A stretch of 64,000 nt of DNA from Enterobacter soli ATCC BAA-2102. GTDB taxonomy: Bacteria > Pseudomonadota > Gammaproteobacteria > Enterobacterales > Enterobacteriaceae. The position numbers and the translations under genes were made by a program. The notes under the pieces are model-generated. The model ran no database searches. It was not told the origin of the DNA and saw only the letters and a program-made list of their open reading frames with translations. Below, one piece after another: positions 27,593 through 36,700 of the stretch. Where the stretch lies: the NCBI RefSeq assembly GCF_001654845.1, contig NZ_LXES01000042.1, positions 1-64,000 on the forward strand, in the 5' to 3' direction. The first letter of the stretch is position 1. Every line of letters begins with the position of its first letter.

Positions 27593-27910
27593 TCAGGCCG
27601 CTTTTACGGCTTTGATTTTTTTCGAGTCAGCCGCATCGGATTCTGTTTTATCCGCTGCAACTGGAGCATTAAGCTCGGGAAGTTTGCTGGTACGCAGGAT
27701 ATGCTGCACGGTCTCTTTCTGCTCGGCGAGATACAGGCCAAGATTTTCAGCCTGCGTTTCATCCATCTGCATTCCGCTTTGCAGCAGCCAGTCGGTGAAC
27801 GCGTCTGCCATATCGAGCAGTTTGTCGTAAGCGTCAGCCTCTTTCTTACTGGCAAATGTCATTTTCTCTTCACCTTTTCTTACGACAACGAATTTTGTTT
27901 CAACAGCCAT
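27593..27910 (-). CDS. yebG: SOS-induced protein YebG
   Basis: 105 residues from ATG 27910 (an upstream in-frame ATG at 27919 adds three residues). The N-terminal half matches E. coli YebG closely (MAVETKFVVVRKGEEKMTF, SKKEADAYDKLLD). The C-terminal tail is Ala/Lys-rich and longer than in E. coli. YebG is a small DNA-damage-inducible protein of unclear mechanism. A textbook LexA box upstream supports SOS control. Confidence 0.92.
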   Translation of the reverse strand: MAVETKFVVVRKGEEKMTFASKKEADAYDKLLDMADAFTDWLLQSGMQMDETQAENLGLYLAEQKETVQHILRTSKLPELNAPVAADKTESDAADSKKIKAVKAA

Positions 27911-27925
27911 TATGCGCACCTCACA

Positions 27926-27941
27926 CTGTAATTATAAACAG
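27926..27941 (-). promoter_or_regulatory. LexA (SOS) box of yebG
   Basis: CTGTAATTATAAACAG at 27926-27941 has the CTG-N10-CAG half-sites of the LexA operator with an AT-rich centre. It lies 15 bp upstream of the yebG ATG. Confidence 0.9.
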
Positions 27942-27981
27942 TATAACAATCCCAGGGTTATGTTGCAGCTAAAAAATCCAT

Positions 27982-28968
27982 TCACTCCCGGCGAGCAGGG
28001 ATCACATTCGAAAACCGCGCACTGATCGCATCACGTTCATAGCCCTGCGGCTGTGTCAGTATCTGGTATAAATCAGGGCGACGACCATGGATCCAGCGGC
28101 GTCCGGTGCTCATTGCGAGCAGGCTTAAATCCAGTTCAGCGCTCACCATAGCATCTTCCGCTGCCCAGGTTTCAACAATGATCCTTCCATAAGGGTCGAG
28201 GATCATGGCATTCCCTGTGCGCACTTCGTCATCATCTGCACCGACACCGTTGCTGAAAAGAAGAAATAATCCGTTGTCATGGGCACGGGCAGGCAGCCAG
28301 CGCATGAGCCATTCCCGACCGCTTGCCCCTTTGAATGCAGCTGTAATTTCATCCTTGCGCGTTTCCCGTTCTTCCCAGAGTGCCAGCGGAATACGCTTCA
28401 TCGCGTGAGGGCTGCGGGAATCGGTACCGCCTGTTTGATGCGGCGCGAGAAGAATATCTGCCCCCAGCAGCGCCGTTGCGCGCACATTTTCGACCAGATT
28501 ATTGTCCCAGCAAATCAGGATACCGACTTTCACTCCCCAGGGGGTATCAAAAACGGTAAAGCTGTCCCCGCTGCTGATGGCCGGATGTTCAAAAGCATGG
28601 AGTTTACGATGCGTATGCATTGAGCCGTCCGGCATACAGGCAACATAGGCATTATAAAGGCGGCCATCGTCGGCCCTTTCAATAAGACCGGCGCCAATCA
28701 GCATTTGATGTTTTATCGCCAGAGCGCGAATTAACGTCAGGGAAGGGCTATCAGCAATCGACTCTGCCAGAGCAGACACCTCAGTTGCGGTGAGTTTGGG
28801 TACGTGCCAATACCCGGTGATACACATTTCAGGGAACGTGAGGATTTTCACCTGCTCAAGCGCCGCCTGTTCAATAAATTTCTCCATGATCAGCAGGTTG
28901 TGTTTTTTGTTATTGGCCTGGTGCTGAAACTGCACGGTTGCCGCCTTTAAGGATTGAGATTCGTTCAT
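27982..28968 (-). CDS. nitrilase-superfamily carbon-nitrogen hydrolase
   Basis: 328 residues. The Glu-Lys-Cys catalytic triad of the superfamily is visible: Glu in LTFPEMCITG (about residue 61), Lys in HRKLHAFEHP (about 120), and Cys in VGILICWDNN (about 152). It probably hydrolyses an amide or nitrile in the cytoplasm; the substrate is unknown. It is divergent from a LysR regulator across a 100-bp spacer, a common regulator-target arrangement. Confidence 0.88.
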   Translation of the reverse strand: MNESQSLKAATVQFQHQANNKKHNLLIMEKFIEQAALEQVKILTFPEMCITGYWHVPKLTATEVSALAESIADSPSLTLIRALAIKHQMLIGAGLIERADDGRLYNAYVACMPDGSMHTHRKLHAFEHPAISSGDSFTVFDTPWGVKVGILICWDNNLVENVRATALLGADILLAPHQTGGTDSRSPHAMKRIPLALWEERETRKDEITAAFKGASGREWLMRWLPARAHDNGLFLLFSNGVGADDDEVRTGNAMILDPYGRIIVETWAAEDAMVSAELDLSLLAMSTGRRWIHGRRPDLYQILTQPQGYERDAISARFSNVIPARRE

Positions 28969-29068
28969 GATGTGTCTCCAGTTGTCATCGAAACTGAATT
29001 ACATAACGATAACCAATAACTGTATAATCAAATGATTTCTGATTTCGATAACCATCTGGAATGTAAAA

Positions 29069-29944
29069 TTGAACATCCGTTTGCTCAAAGCCTTTTTGAT
29101 ACTGGCTGAAAAAGGAAATTATGCCGATGCGGCGCGGGCGTTGTTTATCTCGCAACCGGCACTGACCAAACAGATTAATCTCCTCGAATCCCAGGTGAAT
29201 ATGTCTCTTTTTTCACGTGGTCGTCACGGCGCAATACTGACGGCCTCTGGCAGGCGTTTGCTGCCAGAGGCTGAAAAAGTGGTCAGGCAAACCCAGTCAT
29301 TCATGCAACATGCTGAGTGGGTATCAAAAGGAATGGAGGGGCATATCGCCGTTGGGTTCGGTCTCTCAAGCTTTTATCTGGCACCACGCTGTATTGCTGA
29401 CTTTCGCCGCGACTATCCTGGCGTAGAGATGTCATTGACGGATCTTCCCTCATTCCAGCAGTACGAGCTTTTGCAAAATGATGAGCTTCAGGTCGGTTTT
29501 GTCAGGGTTCCAGCCCCTGTGGCGCTTGAATACCTGCCGTTATTTACCGATCGGCTGGTTCTGGTGGCGCCCGCAACGTCTGCGAAAATGTCTGCTGCAC
29601 AGTGGCTAGCAAAACGTCCCTTGTTACGCCTTTATGATGAGCGAGGACGGGGTTTAAATACGCAGATCGACCGTTATCTGCACGACAACGATCTTTTCAT
29701 CTCATCAACTCAACTGACTGACGATATCCAGACTATCGTCGCGATGGTGATTGCGGGTATCGGTGTTGCCATTCTGCCCACCAGCGTTACACATATCGCG
29801 CCGCCGGAACTGGTGATTATCCCGTTAACGGGGGAGTCGATAAGCTGGAAGGTGGGCATCGCGTGGGACACAAGCAAGGAGGATGTCATCCGTGACAATT
29901 TTATTGCCAGCATACGAAAGAGCATTTCCGTCGATTGCGGGTGA
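29069..29944 (+). CDS. LysR-type regulator of the divergent nitrilase gene
   Basis: 291 residues starting at TTG 29069, the only in-frame start that keeps the canonical N-terminus (NIRLLKAFLILAEKGNYADAA, in part). The winged helix LFISQPALTKQINLLESQ and effector domain are intact. The divergent position suggests that it controls the nitrilase gene. A TTG start is rare and implies low expression. Confidence 0.88.
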   Translation: MNIRLLKAFLILAEKGNYADAARALFISQPALTKQINLLESQVNMSLFSRGRHGAILTASGRRLLPEAEKVVRQTQSFMQHAEWVSKGMEGHIAVGFGLSSFYLAPRCIADFRRDYPGVEMSLTDLPSFQQYELLQNDELQVGFVRVPAPVALEYLPLFTDRLVLVAPATSAKMSAAQWLAKRPLLRLYDERGRGLNTQIDRYLHDNDLFISSTQLTDDIQTIVAMVIAGIGVAILPTSVTHIAPPELVIIPLTGESISWKVGIAWDTSKEDVIRDNFIASIRKSISVDCG

Positions 29945-29978
29945 TGATTCCTGAGTAAGTTACCCGGCACACCCTGGA

Positions 29979-30332
29979 TTACTGGCGTAGTTGCTGCGCT
30001 TGTGGGCCACCTAAACTGCGCCGCCATGCCCCAGGTGCCTGACCATACTGACGCTTAAAGCTGCGGTTGAAGGACTGTTGGGAGTCAAAGCCCAGTGCGA
30101 TCGCCACGTTCAGAATGGGTTCATCGCTGCGGGTTAAGCGCTCAACCGATTTTTGCAGCTTTTGCGCGCGAATATACCCCGCGAGGGGATAGCCTGTATG
30201 TTCCTTGAACAGGCGCTGGAGGTGCCATTTCGAGTAGCCGGATCGCCTGGCGACGGACTCAATATCAAGACGGCTATCCAGGTTGTTGTCGATCCAGTCA
30301 AGTAAATCATGCATAAATGCGCCAGTGTTCAT
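29979..30332 (-). CDS. rarA: AraC-family activator RarA of the oqxAB locus
   Basis: 117 residues, a stand-alone pair of helix-turn-helix motifs (DIESVARRSGYSKWHLQRLF and ILNVAIALGFDSQQSFNRSF) of the MarA/SoxS/RamA type. ATG 30332 has GGGG upstream; ATG 30314 is an alternative. The gene order rarA-oqxA-oqxB-oqxR is that known from Klebsiella and Enterobacter, where RarA raises oqxAB expression and low-level multidrug resistance. Confidence 0.9.
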   Translation of the reverse strand: MNTGAFMHDLLDWIDNNLDSRLDIESVARRSGYSKWHLQRLFKEHTGYPLAGYIRAQKLQKSVERLTRSDEPILNVAIALGFDSQQSFNRSFKRQYGQAPGAWRRSLGGPQAQQLRQ

Positions 30333-30373
30333 CTGGTTACCCCAAGCAGTATATCTAAAAGTATCTTTGTTTG

Positions 30374-30504
30374 TTGCATTTAAAGGTGGCGTGTTTTTAC
30401 GTTAATTGCAAGTTTTATTGTTGCATTTAAATCCAAGCCCGAAATGGGTCTTTTCACATCGATACAAATAGCACATAAAGTGCAACAATTATTCTTGCAC
30501 TTAA
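30374..30504. promoter_or_regulatory. rarA-oqxA intergenic operators: two TTGCAYTTAA inverted repeats plus a half-site
   Basis: Two palindromes share one geometry. TTAATTGCAA (30402-30411) and TTGCATTTAA (30421-30430) are separated by 9 nt; TAAAGTGCAA (30476-30485) and TTGCACTTAA (30495-30504) are also separated by 9 nt. A lone TTGCATTTAA sits at 30374-30383. They resemble Rrf2-family (NsrR-like) operators, so OqxR is the likely ligand. TTGCACTTAATTAAG also resembles a marbox for RarA. A further hairpin, GCGAATA-gtg-TATTCGC, is at 30528-30544. Confidence 0.6.
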
Positions 30505-30668
30505 TTAAGCGCCTTCCTACAATCGCCGCGAATAGTGTATTCGCAACTGTTACAGTTTTGTGGCGATGAACGGCACAAATGGCCTTAAGCCAGCTACCGG
30601 ACAAAGGAAGTGGCGCGGCGTCTCCCGCAGCGTCTTGCCCGGCGGCTACCAATACCGGAATAAAAATA

Positions 30669-31844
30669 ATGAGCCTGCAAAAAACCTGGGGTAACGTTTA
30701 TCCGAGCGCGCTGGGAGCGATGTTGCTCTCCCTGCTGCTCGTCGGATGTGATAACAGCGTCGCGCAAAACGCCGCGCCACCTGCGCCCACTGTCAGTGCC
30801 GCTGACGTGGTCGTGAAATCTATTAGCCAGTGGGATAGTTTTAACGGCCGGATTGAAGCGGTGGAAAGCGTTCAGCTGCGTCCACGCGTTTCCGGTTATA
30901 TCGATAAAGTGAATTATGCCGACGGCCAGGAAGTGAAAAAGGGCGAGGTGCTGTTCACCATTGATGACCGAACCTATCGTGCGGCGCTGGAACAGGCACA
31001 GGCGAACCTGGCGAGAGCCAAAACCCAGGCCAGCCTGGCGCAAAGTGAGGCAAACCGTACCGATAAACTGGTCAATACCAACGTGGTTTCCCGTGAAGAG
31101 TGGGAGCAGCGTCGTTCGGCCGCCACTCAGGCGCAGGCCGATATTCGCGCCGCACAGGCAGCGGTTGATGCCGCACAGCTCAACCTGGATTTCACCAAAG
31201 TCACCGCACCTATCGACGGCCGTGCCAGCCGTGCGCTGATCACCAGCGGCAACCTGGTCACTGCGGGCGACACTGCCAGCGTGCTCACCACGCTGGTCTC
31301 GCAGAAAACGGTTTACGTTTACTTTGACGTGGATGAGTCGACCTACCTTCACTATCAAAATCTGGCCCGCAGCGGGCAAGGGGCGTCCAGTAATCACATG
31401 GCGCTTCCCGTTGAGATTGGCCTGACGGGCGAAGAGGGTTATCCCCATCAGGGCAAAGTGGACTTCCTTGATAATCAGCTCACGCCAAGTACCGGCACGA
31501 TCCGTATGCGCGCGCTGCTGGATAACGCGCAGCGGCAGTTCACGCCGGGTCTGTTTGCCCGCGTACGCCTGCCGGGCAGTGCGGAATTCAAAGCCACGCT
31601 TATCGACGACAAAGCCGTGCTGACCGATCAGGATCGTAAATACGTGTATATCGTGGATAAAGAGGGGAAGGCGCAGCGTCGCGACATTACGCCAGGGCGT
31701 CTGGCCGACGGTTTACGCATCGTGCGGCTGGGGCTAAATCCTGGCGATAAAGTCATCGTCGAGGGATTGCAAAAAGTGTTTATGCCGGGGATGCCGGTTA
31801 ACGCGAAAACCGTTGCCATGACCGCCAACGCCGCCCTTAACTGA
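30669..31844 (+). CDS. oqxA: OqxA, periplasmic adaptor of the OqxAB RND efflux pump
   Basis: 391 residues from ATG 30669, the length known for OqxA. Lipoprotein signal ending in LLLVGC-D, then the membrane-fusion layout: barrel-sandwich (RVSGYIDKVNYADGQEVKKG), long helical hairpin (residues about 105-175) and beta-barrel. It links OqxB to an outer-membrane channel such as TolC. It is followed 23 bp later by oqxB. The OqxAB pump exports quinolones, quinoxalines, chloramphenicol and other compounds. Confidence 0.96.
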   Translation: MSLQKTWGNVYPSALGAMLLSLLLVGCDNSVAQNAAPPAPTVSAADVVVKSISQWDSFNGRIEAVESVQLRPRVSGYIDKVNYADGQEVKKGEVLFTIDDRTYRAALEQAQANLARAKTQASLAQSEANRTDKLVNTNVVSREEWEQRRSAATQAQADIRAAQAAVDAAQLNLDFTKVTAPIDGRASRALITSGNLVTAGDTASVLTTLVSQKTVYVYFDVDESTYLHYQNLARSGQGASSNHMALPVEIGLTGEEGYPHQGKVDFLDNQLTPSTGTIRMRALLDNAQRQFTPGLFARVRLPGSAEFKATLIDDKAVLTDQDRKYVYIVDKEGKAQRRDITPGRLADGLRIVRLGLNPGDKVIVEGLQKVFMPGMPVNAKTVAMTANAALN

Positions 31845-31867
31845 TCCCTTACCTGAGAATCCAACCC

Positions 31868-34800
31868 ATGGACTTTTCCCGTTTTTTCATCGACAGGCCG
31901 ATTTTTGCCGCCGTACTGTCGATTCTGATTTTTATCACAGGGTTGATCGCCATCCCGCTGTTGCCGGTGAGCGAATATCCTGACGTCGTGCCGCCAAGCG
32001 TGCAGGTACGCGCGGAGTACCCGGGCGCCAACCCGAAAGTGATTGCCGAGACCGTGGCGACGCCACTGGAAGAGGCGATCAACGGCGTTGAAAACATGAT
32101 GTACATGAAATCCGTTGCGGGCTCTGACGGCGTGCTGGTGACCACCGTAACCTTCCGTCCAGGAACCGACCCGGATCAGGCGCAGGTTCAGGTGCAAAAC
32201 CGGGTCGCGCAGGCTGAAGCGCGCCTGCCGGAGGATGTGCGACGTCTGGGCATTACCACCCAGAAACAGTCGCCGACGCTGACGCTGGTGGTGCATCTGT
32301 TTTCGCCCAACGGGAAATACGACTCCCTGTATATGCGCAACTACGCCACGCTGAAAGTGAAGGATGAGCTGGCGCGTCTGCCCGGTGTCGGTCAGATCCA
32401 GATTTTCGGCTCGGGTGAATACGCGATGCGCATCTGGCTGGATCCCAACAAGGTGGCGTCACGCGGGTTGACCGCTTCGGATGTGGTCACGGCGATGCAA
32501 GAGCAGAACGTGCAGGTTTCTGCCGGGCAGCTTGGTGCTGAGCCACTGCCGAAAGAGAGCGATTTCCTGATTTCTATTAACGCCCAGGGCCGCCTGCATA
32601 CCGAAGAGGAGTTCGGCAATATTGTGCTGAAAACGGCGCAGGACGGATCGGTTGTCCGCCTGCGTGACGTGGCACGTATCGAAATGGGCTCCGGCAGCTA
32701 TGCGCTGCGTTCCCAGCTGAACAATAAAGACGCGGTCGGGATTGGTATCTTCCAGTCTCCGGGGGCGAACGCCATCGATTTGTCTAACGCGGTGCGCGCT
32801 AAAATGGATGAACTGTCCACGCGCTTCCCGGCAGACATGAAGTGGGCCGCACCTTACGATCCGACGGTGTTTGTGCGCGACTCCATCCGTGCGGTCGTGC
32901 AAACGCTACTGGAAGCGGTGGTGCTGGTCGTGCTGGTGGTGATTCTGTTCCTGCAAACCTGGCGCGCGTCGATCATTCCGCTGATCGCGGTGCCGGTATC
33001 CGTGGTGGGGACTTTCAGTATTCTCTACCTGCTGGGCTTTTCACTGAATACCCTGAGCCTGTTCGGGCTGGTTCTCGCCATTGGTATCGTGGTGGATGAC
33101 GCCATCGTGGTGGTGGAGAACGTCGAGCGAAATATCGAAGAGGGTCTTGCACCGCTTGCGGCGGCGCATCAGGCGATGCGAGAAGTGTCCGGGCCGATCA
33201 TCGCGATTGCGTTGGTGCTGTGCGCGGTGTTTGTGCCGATGGCGTTTCTCTCCGGCGTTACCGGTCAATTCTACAAGCAGTTTGCGGTGACGATTGCGAT
33301 TTCAACGGTGATTTCCGCCATTAACTCGCTGACGCTCTCTCCGGCGCTGGCGGCACTGCTGTTAAAACCACACGGCGCGCCGAAAGATTTTCCGACCCGG
33401 CTTATCGATCGTCTGTTCGGCTGGATCTTCCGTCCGTTTAACCGCTTTTTCCATCGCAGCTCGAACGGCTATCAGGGGCTGGTGGGGAAAACGCTCGGGC
33501 GACGCGGCGCGGTGTTTGCCGTGTATCTGCTGCTGCTTTGCGCGGCAGGCGTGATGTTTAAAGCGGTACCCGGCGGGTTTATTCCGACGCAGGATAAGCT
33601 GTACCTGATTGGCGGCGTGAAAATGCCGGAAGGTTCATCTCTGGCGCGCACCGATGCGGTGATCCGCAAAATGAGCGAAATCGGGATGAATACTGAAGGC
33701 GTGGACTATGCGGTCGCGTTTCCGGGGCTGAATGCGTTGCAGTTCACCAACACGCCGAACACCGGGACAGTCTTCTTTGGCCTGAAACCGTTCGATCAGC
33801 GTAAACATACTGCGGCGGAAATTAACGCTGAGATCAACGCCAAAATTGCGCAAATTCAGGAGGGCTTTGGCTTCTCCATCCTGCCGCCGCCGATTTTAGG
33901 GCTGGGTCAGGGGTCGGGTTATTCCCTGTACATTCAGGATCGCGCGGGCCTGGGCTATGGTGCGCTGCAAAACGCGGTGAACACCATGTCCGGTGCGATT
34001 ATGCAGACGCCGGGGATGCATTTCCCGATCTCAACCTATCAGGCTAACGTTCCGCAGCTGGACGTACAGGTTGACCGTGATAAGGCGAAAGCGCAGGGCG
34101 TATCGCTGACCGATCTCTTCGGTACGCTGCAAACTTATCTGGGTTCGTCGTACGTGAATGATTTCAACCAGTTCGGGCGTACCTGGCGCGTGATGGCCCA
34201 GGCCGACGGGCCGTTCCGCGACAGCGTGGAAGATATTGCGAATTTACGCACCCGTAATAACCAGGGCGAAATGGTGCCGATTGGCAGCATGGTGAAAATC
34301 ACGACCACCTACGGGCCGGATCCGGTTATCCGCTACAATGGCTACCCGGCAGCGGATCTGATTGGCGATGCCGACCCGCGCGTGCTCTCGTCCGCTCAGG
34401 CGATGACGCAGCTGGATGCGATGTCTAAACAAATCCTGCCAAACGGGATGAATATTGAATGGACGGACCTGAGCTTCCAGCAGGCCACGCAGGGTAATAC
34501 GGCGCTGATCGTCTTCCCGGTTGCGGTGCTGCTGGCGTTCCTGGTGCTGGCGGCGCTGTATGAAAGCTGGACGCTGCCGCTGGCGGTGATCCTGATCGTT
34601 CCGATGACCATGCTGTCCGCGCTGTTTGGCGTCTGGCTGACTGGTGGCGATAACAACGTGTTCGTGCAGGTGGGGCTGGTGGTGCTGATGGGGCTGGCGT
34701 GTAAAAACGCGATCCTTATCGTGGAGTTTGCCCGCGAGCTGGAAATTCAGGGAAAAGGCATTATGGAAGCCGCGCTGGAGGCCTGCCGCCTGCGTTTACG

Positions 34801-35020
34801 TCCGATTGTGATGACCTCCATCGCCTTTATTGCCGGGACCATTCCACTGATCCTTGGCCACGGCGCGGGGGCAGAAGTGCGCGGCGTTACCGGGATCACC
34901 GTATTCTCCGGGATGCTGGGCGTGACGTTGTTTGGTCTGTTCCTGACGCCGGTGTTCTACGTGACGCTGCGTAAATTCGTGACGCGCGGCAAAGTGGCAA
35001 GAGAAGTTCTGCCTGCGTAG
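31868..35020 (+). CDS. oqxB: OqxB, RND multidrug efflux transporter
   Basis: 1050 residues of the HAE-1 RND family with twelve membrane segments and two large periplasmic loops. The proton-relay aspartates are in GIVVDDAIVVVENVERN (about residue 410) and the partner lysine is in MGLACKNAILIVEFA (about residue 945). It drives drug export with OqxA. No truncation or frameshift is seen, so the pump should be functional. Confidence 0.96.
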   Translation: MDFSRFFIDRPIFAAVLSILIFITGLIAIPLLPVSEYPDVVPPSVQVRAEYPGANPKVIAETVATPLEEAINGVENMMYMKSVAGSDGVLVTTVTFRPGTDPDQAQVQVQNRVAQAEARLPEDVRRLGITTQKQSPTLTLVVHLFSPNGKYDSLYMRNYATLKVKDELARLPGVGQIQIFGSGEYAMRIWLDPNKVASRGLTASDVVTAMQEQNVQVSAGQLGAEPLPKESDFLISINAQGRLHTEEEFGNIVLKTAQDGSVVRLRDVARIEMGSGSYALRSQLNNKDAVGIGIFQSPGANAIDLSNAVRAKMDELSTRFPADMKWAAPYDPTVFVRDSIRAVVQTLLEAVVLVVLVVILFLQTWRASIIPLIAVPVSVVGTFSILYLLGFSLNTLSLFGLVLAIGIVVDDAIVVVENVERNIEEGLAPLAAAHQAMREVSGPIIAIALVLCAVFVPMAFLSGVTGQFYKQFAVTIAISTVISAINSLTLSPALAALLLKPHGAPKDFPTRLIDRLFGWIFRPFNRFFHRSSNGYQGLVGKTLGRRGAVFAVYLLLLCAAGVMFKAVPGGFIPTQDKLYLIGGVKMPEGSSLARTDAVIRKMSEIGMNTEGVDYAVAFPGLNALQFTNTPNTGTVFFGLKPFDQRKHTAAEINAEINAKIAQIQEGFGFSILPPPILGLGQGSGYSLYIQDRAGLGYGALQNAVNTMSGAIMQTPGMHFPISTYQANVPQLDVQVDRDKAKAQGVSLTDLFGTLQTYLGSSYVNDFNQFGRTWRVMAQADGPFRDSVEDIANLRTRNNQGEMVPIGSMVKITTTYGPDPVIRYNGYPAADLIGDADPRVLSSAQAMTQLDAMSKQILPNGMNIEWTDLSFQQATQGNTALIVFPVAVLLAFLVLAALYESWTLPLAVILIVPMTMLSALFGVWLTGGDNNVFVQVGLVVLMGLACKNAILIVEFARELEIQGKGIMEAALEACRLRLRPIVMTSIAFIAGTIPLILGHGAGAEVRGVTGITVFSGMLGVTLFGLFLTPVFYVTLRKFVTRGKVAREVLPA

Positions 35021-35035
35021 GAACGTCGCAGATAA

Positions 35036-35072
35036 TAAAAAACCGCCTTCACAATGAAGGCGGTTTTTTTTC
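35036..35072. terminator. bidirectional terminator between oqxB and oqxR
   Basis: AACCGCCTTCA (35041-35051) and TGAAGGCGGTT (35055-35065) form an 11-bp perfect stem with a 3-nt loop, flanked by an A-run before and a T-run after. It serves both convergent genes. Confidence 0.92.
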
Positions 35073-35087
35073 GTAACAAGGAAAGCG

Positions 35088-35567
35088 TTAAGAGGATTTT
35101 TGATACTGAGCCATAAGCTCGGGGAGCGGATCACATCCGCTGCTGTCGGCGTTTTTGACCGCTTCCAGGGCGCTTGCCACAGTATGGCGGGCTAATACCT
35201 CTAACGACGCCTGCTCAGCTTCTTCAGAAATCGATTTAAAGTACCAGCAGGCGTTAGCGCTGACCACACAGCGGGGCGGTACATCAGGGCGCGACGCCCA
35301 CAGCTTTTTATCTTCGATAACGGAAAGGTAGATGTCGCGCAGGGTGATCTCTTCCGGCGGGCGACCAAGATGAATTGAGCCGTTACGGCCAAGCGTTGAG
35401 ACGATAATGCCGTCACGCGTGAGCGGAACCATCAATTTGCGGATGAAGCTCGGATTCGCTTCCAGGCCGTAGGCCAGAATTGCACTCGTCGAACGTTCAC
35501 CCAATTGCTCCGCCATCGCTACGCTGAGAACCATCTGCAAAGCTGTCGGGAAGCGGTAATCTAACAT
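35088..35567 (-). CDS. oqxR: OqxR, Rrf2-family repressor of oqxAB
   Basis: 159 residues from ATG 35567, which has AGGA upstream; longer starts lack support. Rrf2 winged helix (ALQMVLSVAMAEQLGERSTSA, in part, then SFIRKLMVPLTRDGIIVSTLGRNG). Two cysteines, in PRCVVSANACW, sit where Rrf2 sensors bind Fe-S clusters. A third is at SSGCDP. In Klebsiella, loss of OqxR derepresses rarA and oqxAB; this copy looks intact. Confidence 0.9.
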   Translation of the reverse strand: MLDYRFPTALQMVLSVAMAEQLGERSTSAILAYGLEANPSFIRKLMVPLTRDGIIVSTLGRNGSIHLGRPPEEITLRDIYLSVIEDKKLWASRPDVPPRCVVSANACWYFKSISEEAEQASLEVLARHTVASALEAVKNADSSGCDPLPELMAQYQKSS

Positions 35568-35762
35568 TTTTCTGTCCTGGGTTGCGGTGAATCTTGTTCT
35601 TTTTGGCACCGCAGAGGTGAATAAGCAATAAACAACAATATAACAAATACGGTAATTATTTTGAAGCAATCTGCGGCATTCGTGATCGAGCATCATATTC
35701 TTTTCACGCGAACGCGCGATGCGAGGAGTTTACCGTCACCATGAGCCACCTTCTGCGGAAGT

Positions 35763-36422
35763 TCAGCTCAGAAGCCCGGCGCCGACGTTCACCGACAGAC
35801 CAAGGATCGCCAGATTGAATACAAAAGAAATCACGGACTGGAGCAACGTAATTTGTCGCATGTCGGTGGTACCGGTCGCCACATCGGCGGTTTGTGACGC
35901 CACAGCGATGGTGAAGGAAAAATAGAGGAAATCCCAGTAACCGGGTTCTTCCGGTTTTTCCGGAAAGATCATCGGCGTGACGTTTTTACTTCGGTGTAAG
36001 TAATGGTGGTGAGCGTAATGCATGGCAAATGAAGTGGGCAATAAGGCCCAGGAAACCGCCAGCGTGGTGCCGGTCAACAGCAGATGCAGCACGCGCGGTG
36101 TTCCGGTGAGGTGCTTTAGTGAGGTCAGCTCAATCAGGATCGCCAGGATACTGACCAGGCAGCCGAGAATCATCATGCCCAGCACCAGCCCCGCGCTCTC
36201 ATCCTGCATTCTGGCAATATGCGGAATATCCTTCACATCAGTGCGTAACATACGAAACCACAGAAAGAACAAATATAGCCACGCCAGCACATTCCAGCCT
36301 ATCAGCAACCGTTGCAGATATCCCTGCTCGGGGGGAAGGGCTAAAAAGCAGATGACTCCGGCCAAAATAGCAACCAGCAAACGCATGCGCCCGTGAAAAT
36401 ACGTTCTGAAAGAAAAGAGCAT
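35763..36422 (-). CDS. DUF1345 inner-membrane protein
   Basis: 219 residues with five to six hydrophobic segments and the DUF1345 hallmark region: LPTSFAMHYAHHHY (about residue 130) followed by YWDFLYFSFTIAVASQTADV. The His-rich motif near a membrane face is conserved in the family, but no function is established. Monocistronic; 195 bp separate it from oqxR. Confidence 0.8.
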   Translation of the reverse strand: MLFSFRTYFHGRMRLLVAILAGVICFLALPPEQGYLQRLLIGWNVLAWLYLFFLWFRMLRTDVKDIPHIARMQDESAGLVLGMMILGCLVSILAILIELTSLKHLTGTPRVLHLLLTGTTLAVSWALLPTSFAMHYAHHHYLHRSKNVTPMIFPEKPEEPGYWDFLYFSFTIAVASQTADVATGTTDMRQITLLQSVISFVFNLAILGLSVNVGAGLLS

Positions 36423-36502
36423 GATGTGAGTGTATTAGCGAAGGGACGATAGATTAACTATAGACACCCGTTGACGATTTGAACGTCCCGCGGTGGCACA
36501 AA

Positions 36503-36550
36503 TCCGCTTCCAGGCACAGCACGGCCGGCTTTGAGCGAGAAGCGGCCATT
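36503..36550. repeat. degenerate copy of the two-hairpin intergenic repeat
   Basis: TCCGCTTCCAGGCAC and GGCTTTGAGCGAGAAGCGGCC resemble the paired hairpins found intact at 48451-48512 (GTCTGCT..AGCGGAC and GTCCGCT..AGCGGAC). The stems here are eroded. It belongs to a short repeat family scattered between accessory genes in this window. Confidence 0.5.
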
Positions 36551-36596
36551 ATCTCTTGCTTACTCATCAATAAAATGAACACAAGTAAACATAACT

Positions 36597-36616
36597 CTGC
36601 ATGATCTATCATGCAG
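36597..36616. promoter_or_regulatory. palindrome upstream of the HAD phosphatase gene
   Basis: CTGCATGAT and ATCATGCAG flank a CT centre, a perfect 9-bp inverted repeat 85 bp before the HAD start codon. It could be an operator, possibly for the DeoR protein encoded downstream. No matching copy was found by eye upstream of deoR itself. Confidence 0.45.
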
Positions 36617-36700
36617 TGATACTTTGATTTACGTAACGTTTAAGCGCTCAGATTTATGTGTTCAAAACGACTATTGATGACCAGGCAGTCAGGAGGAAGC

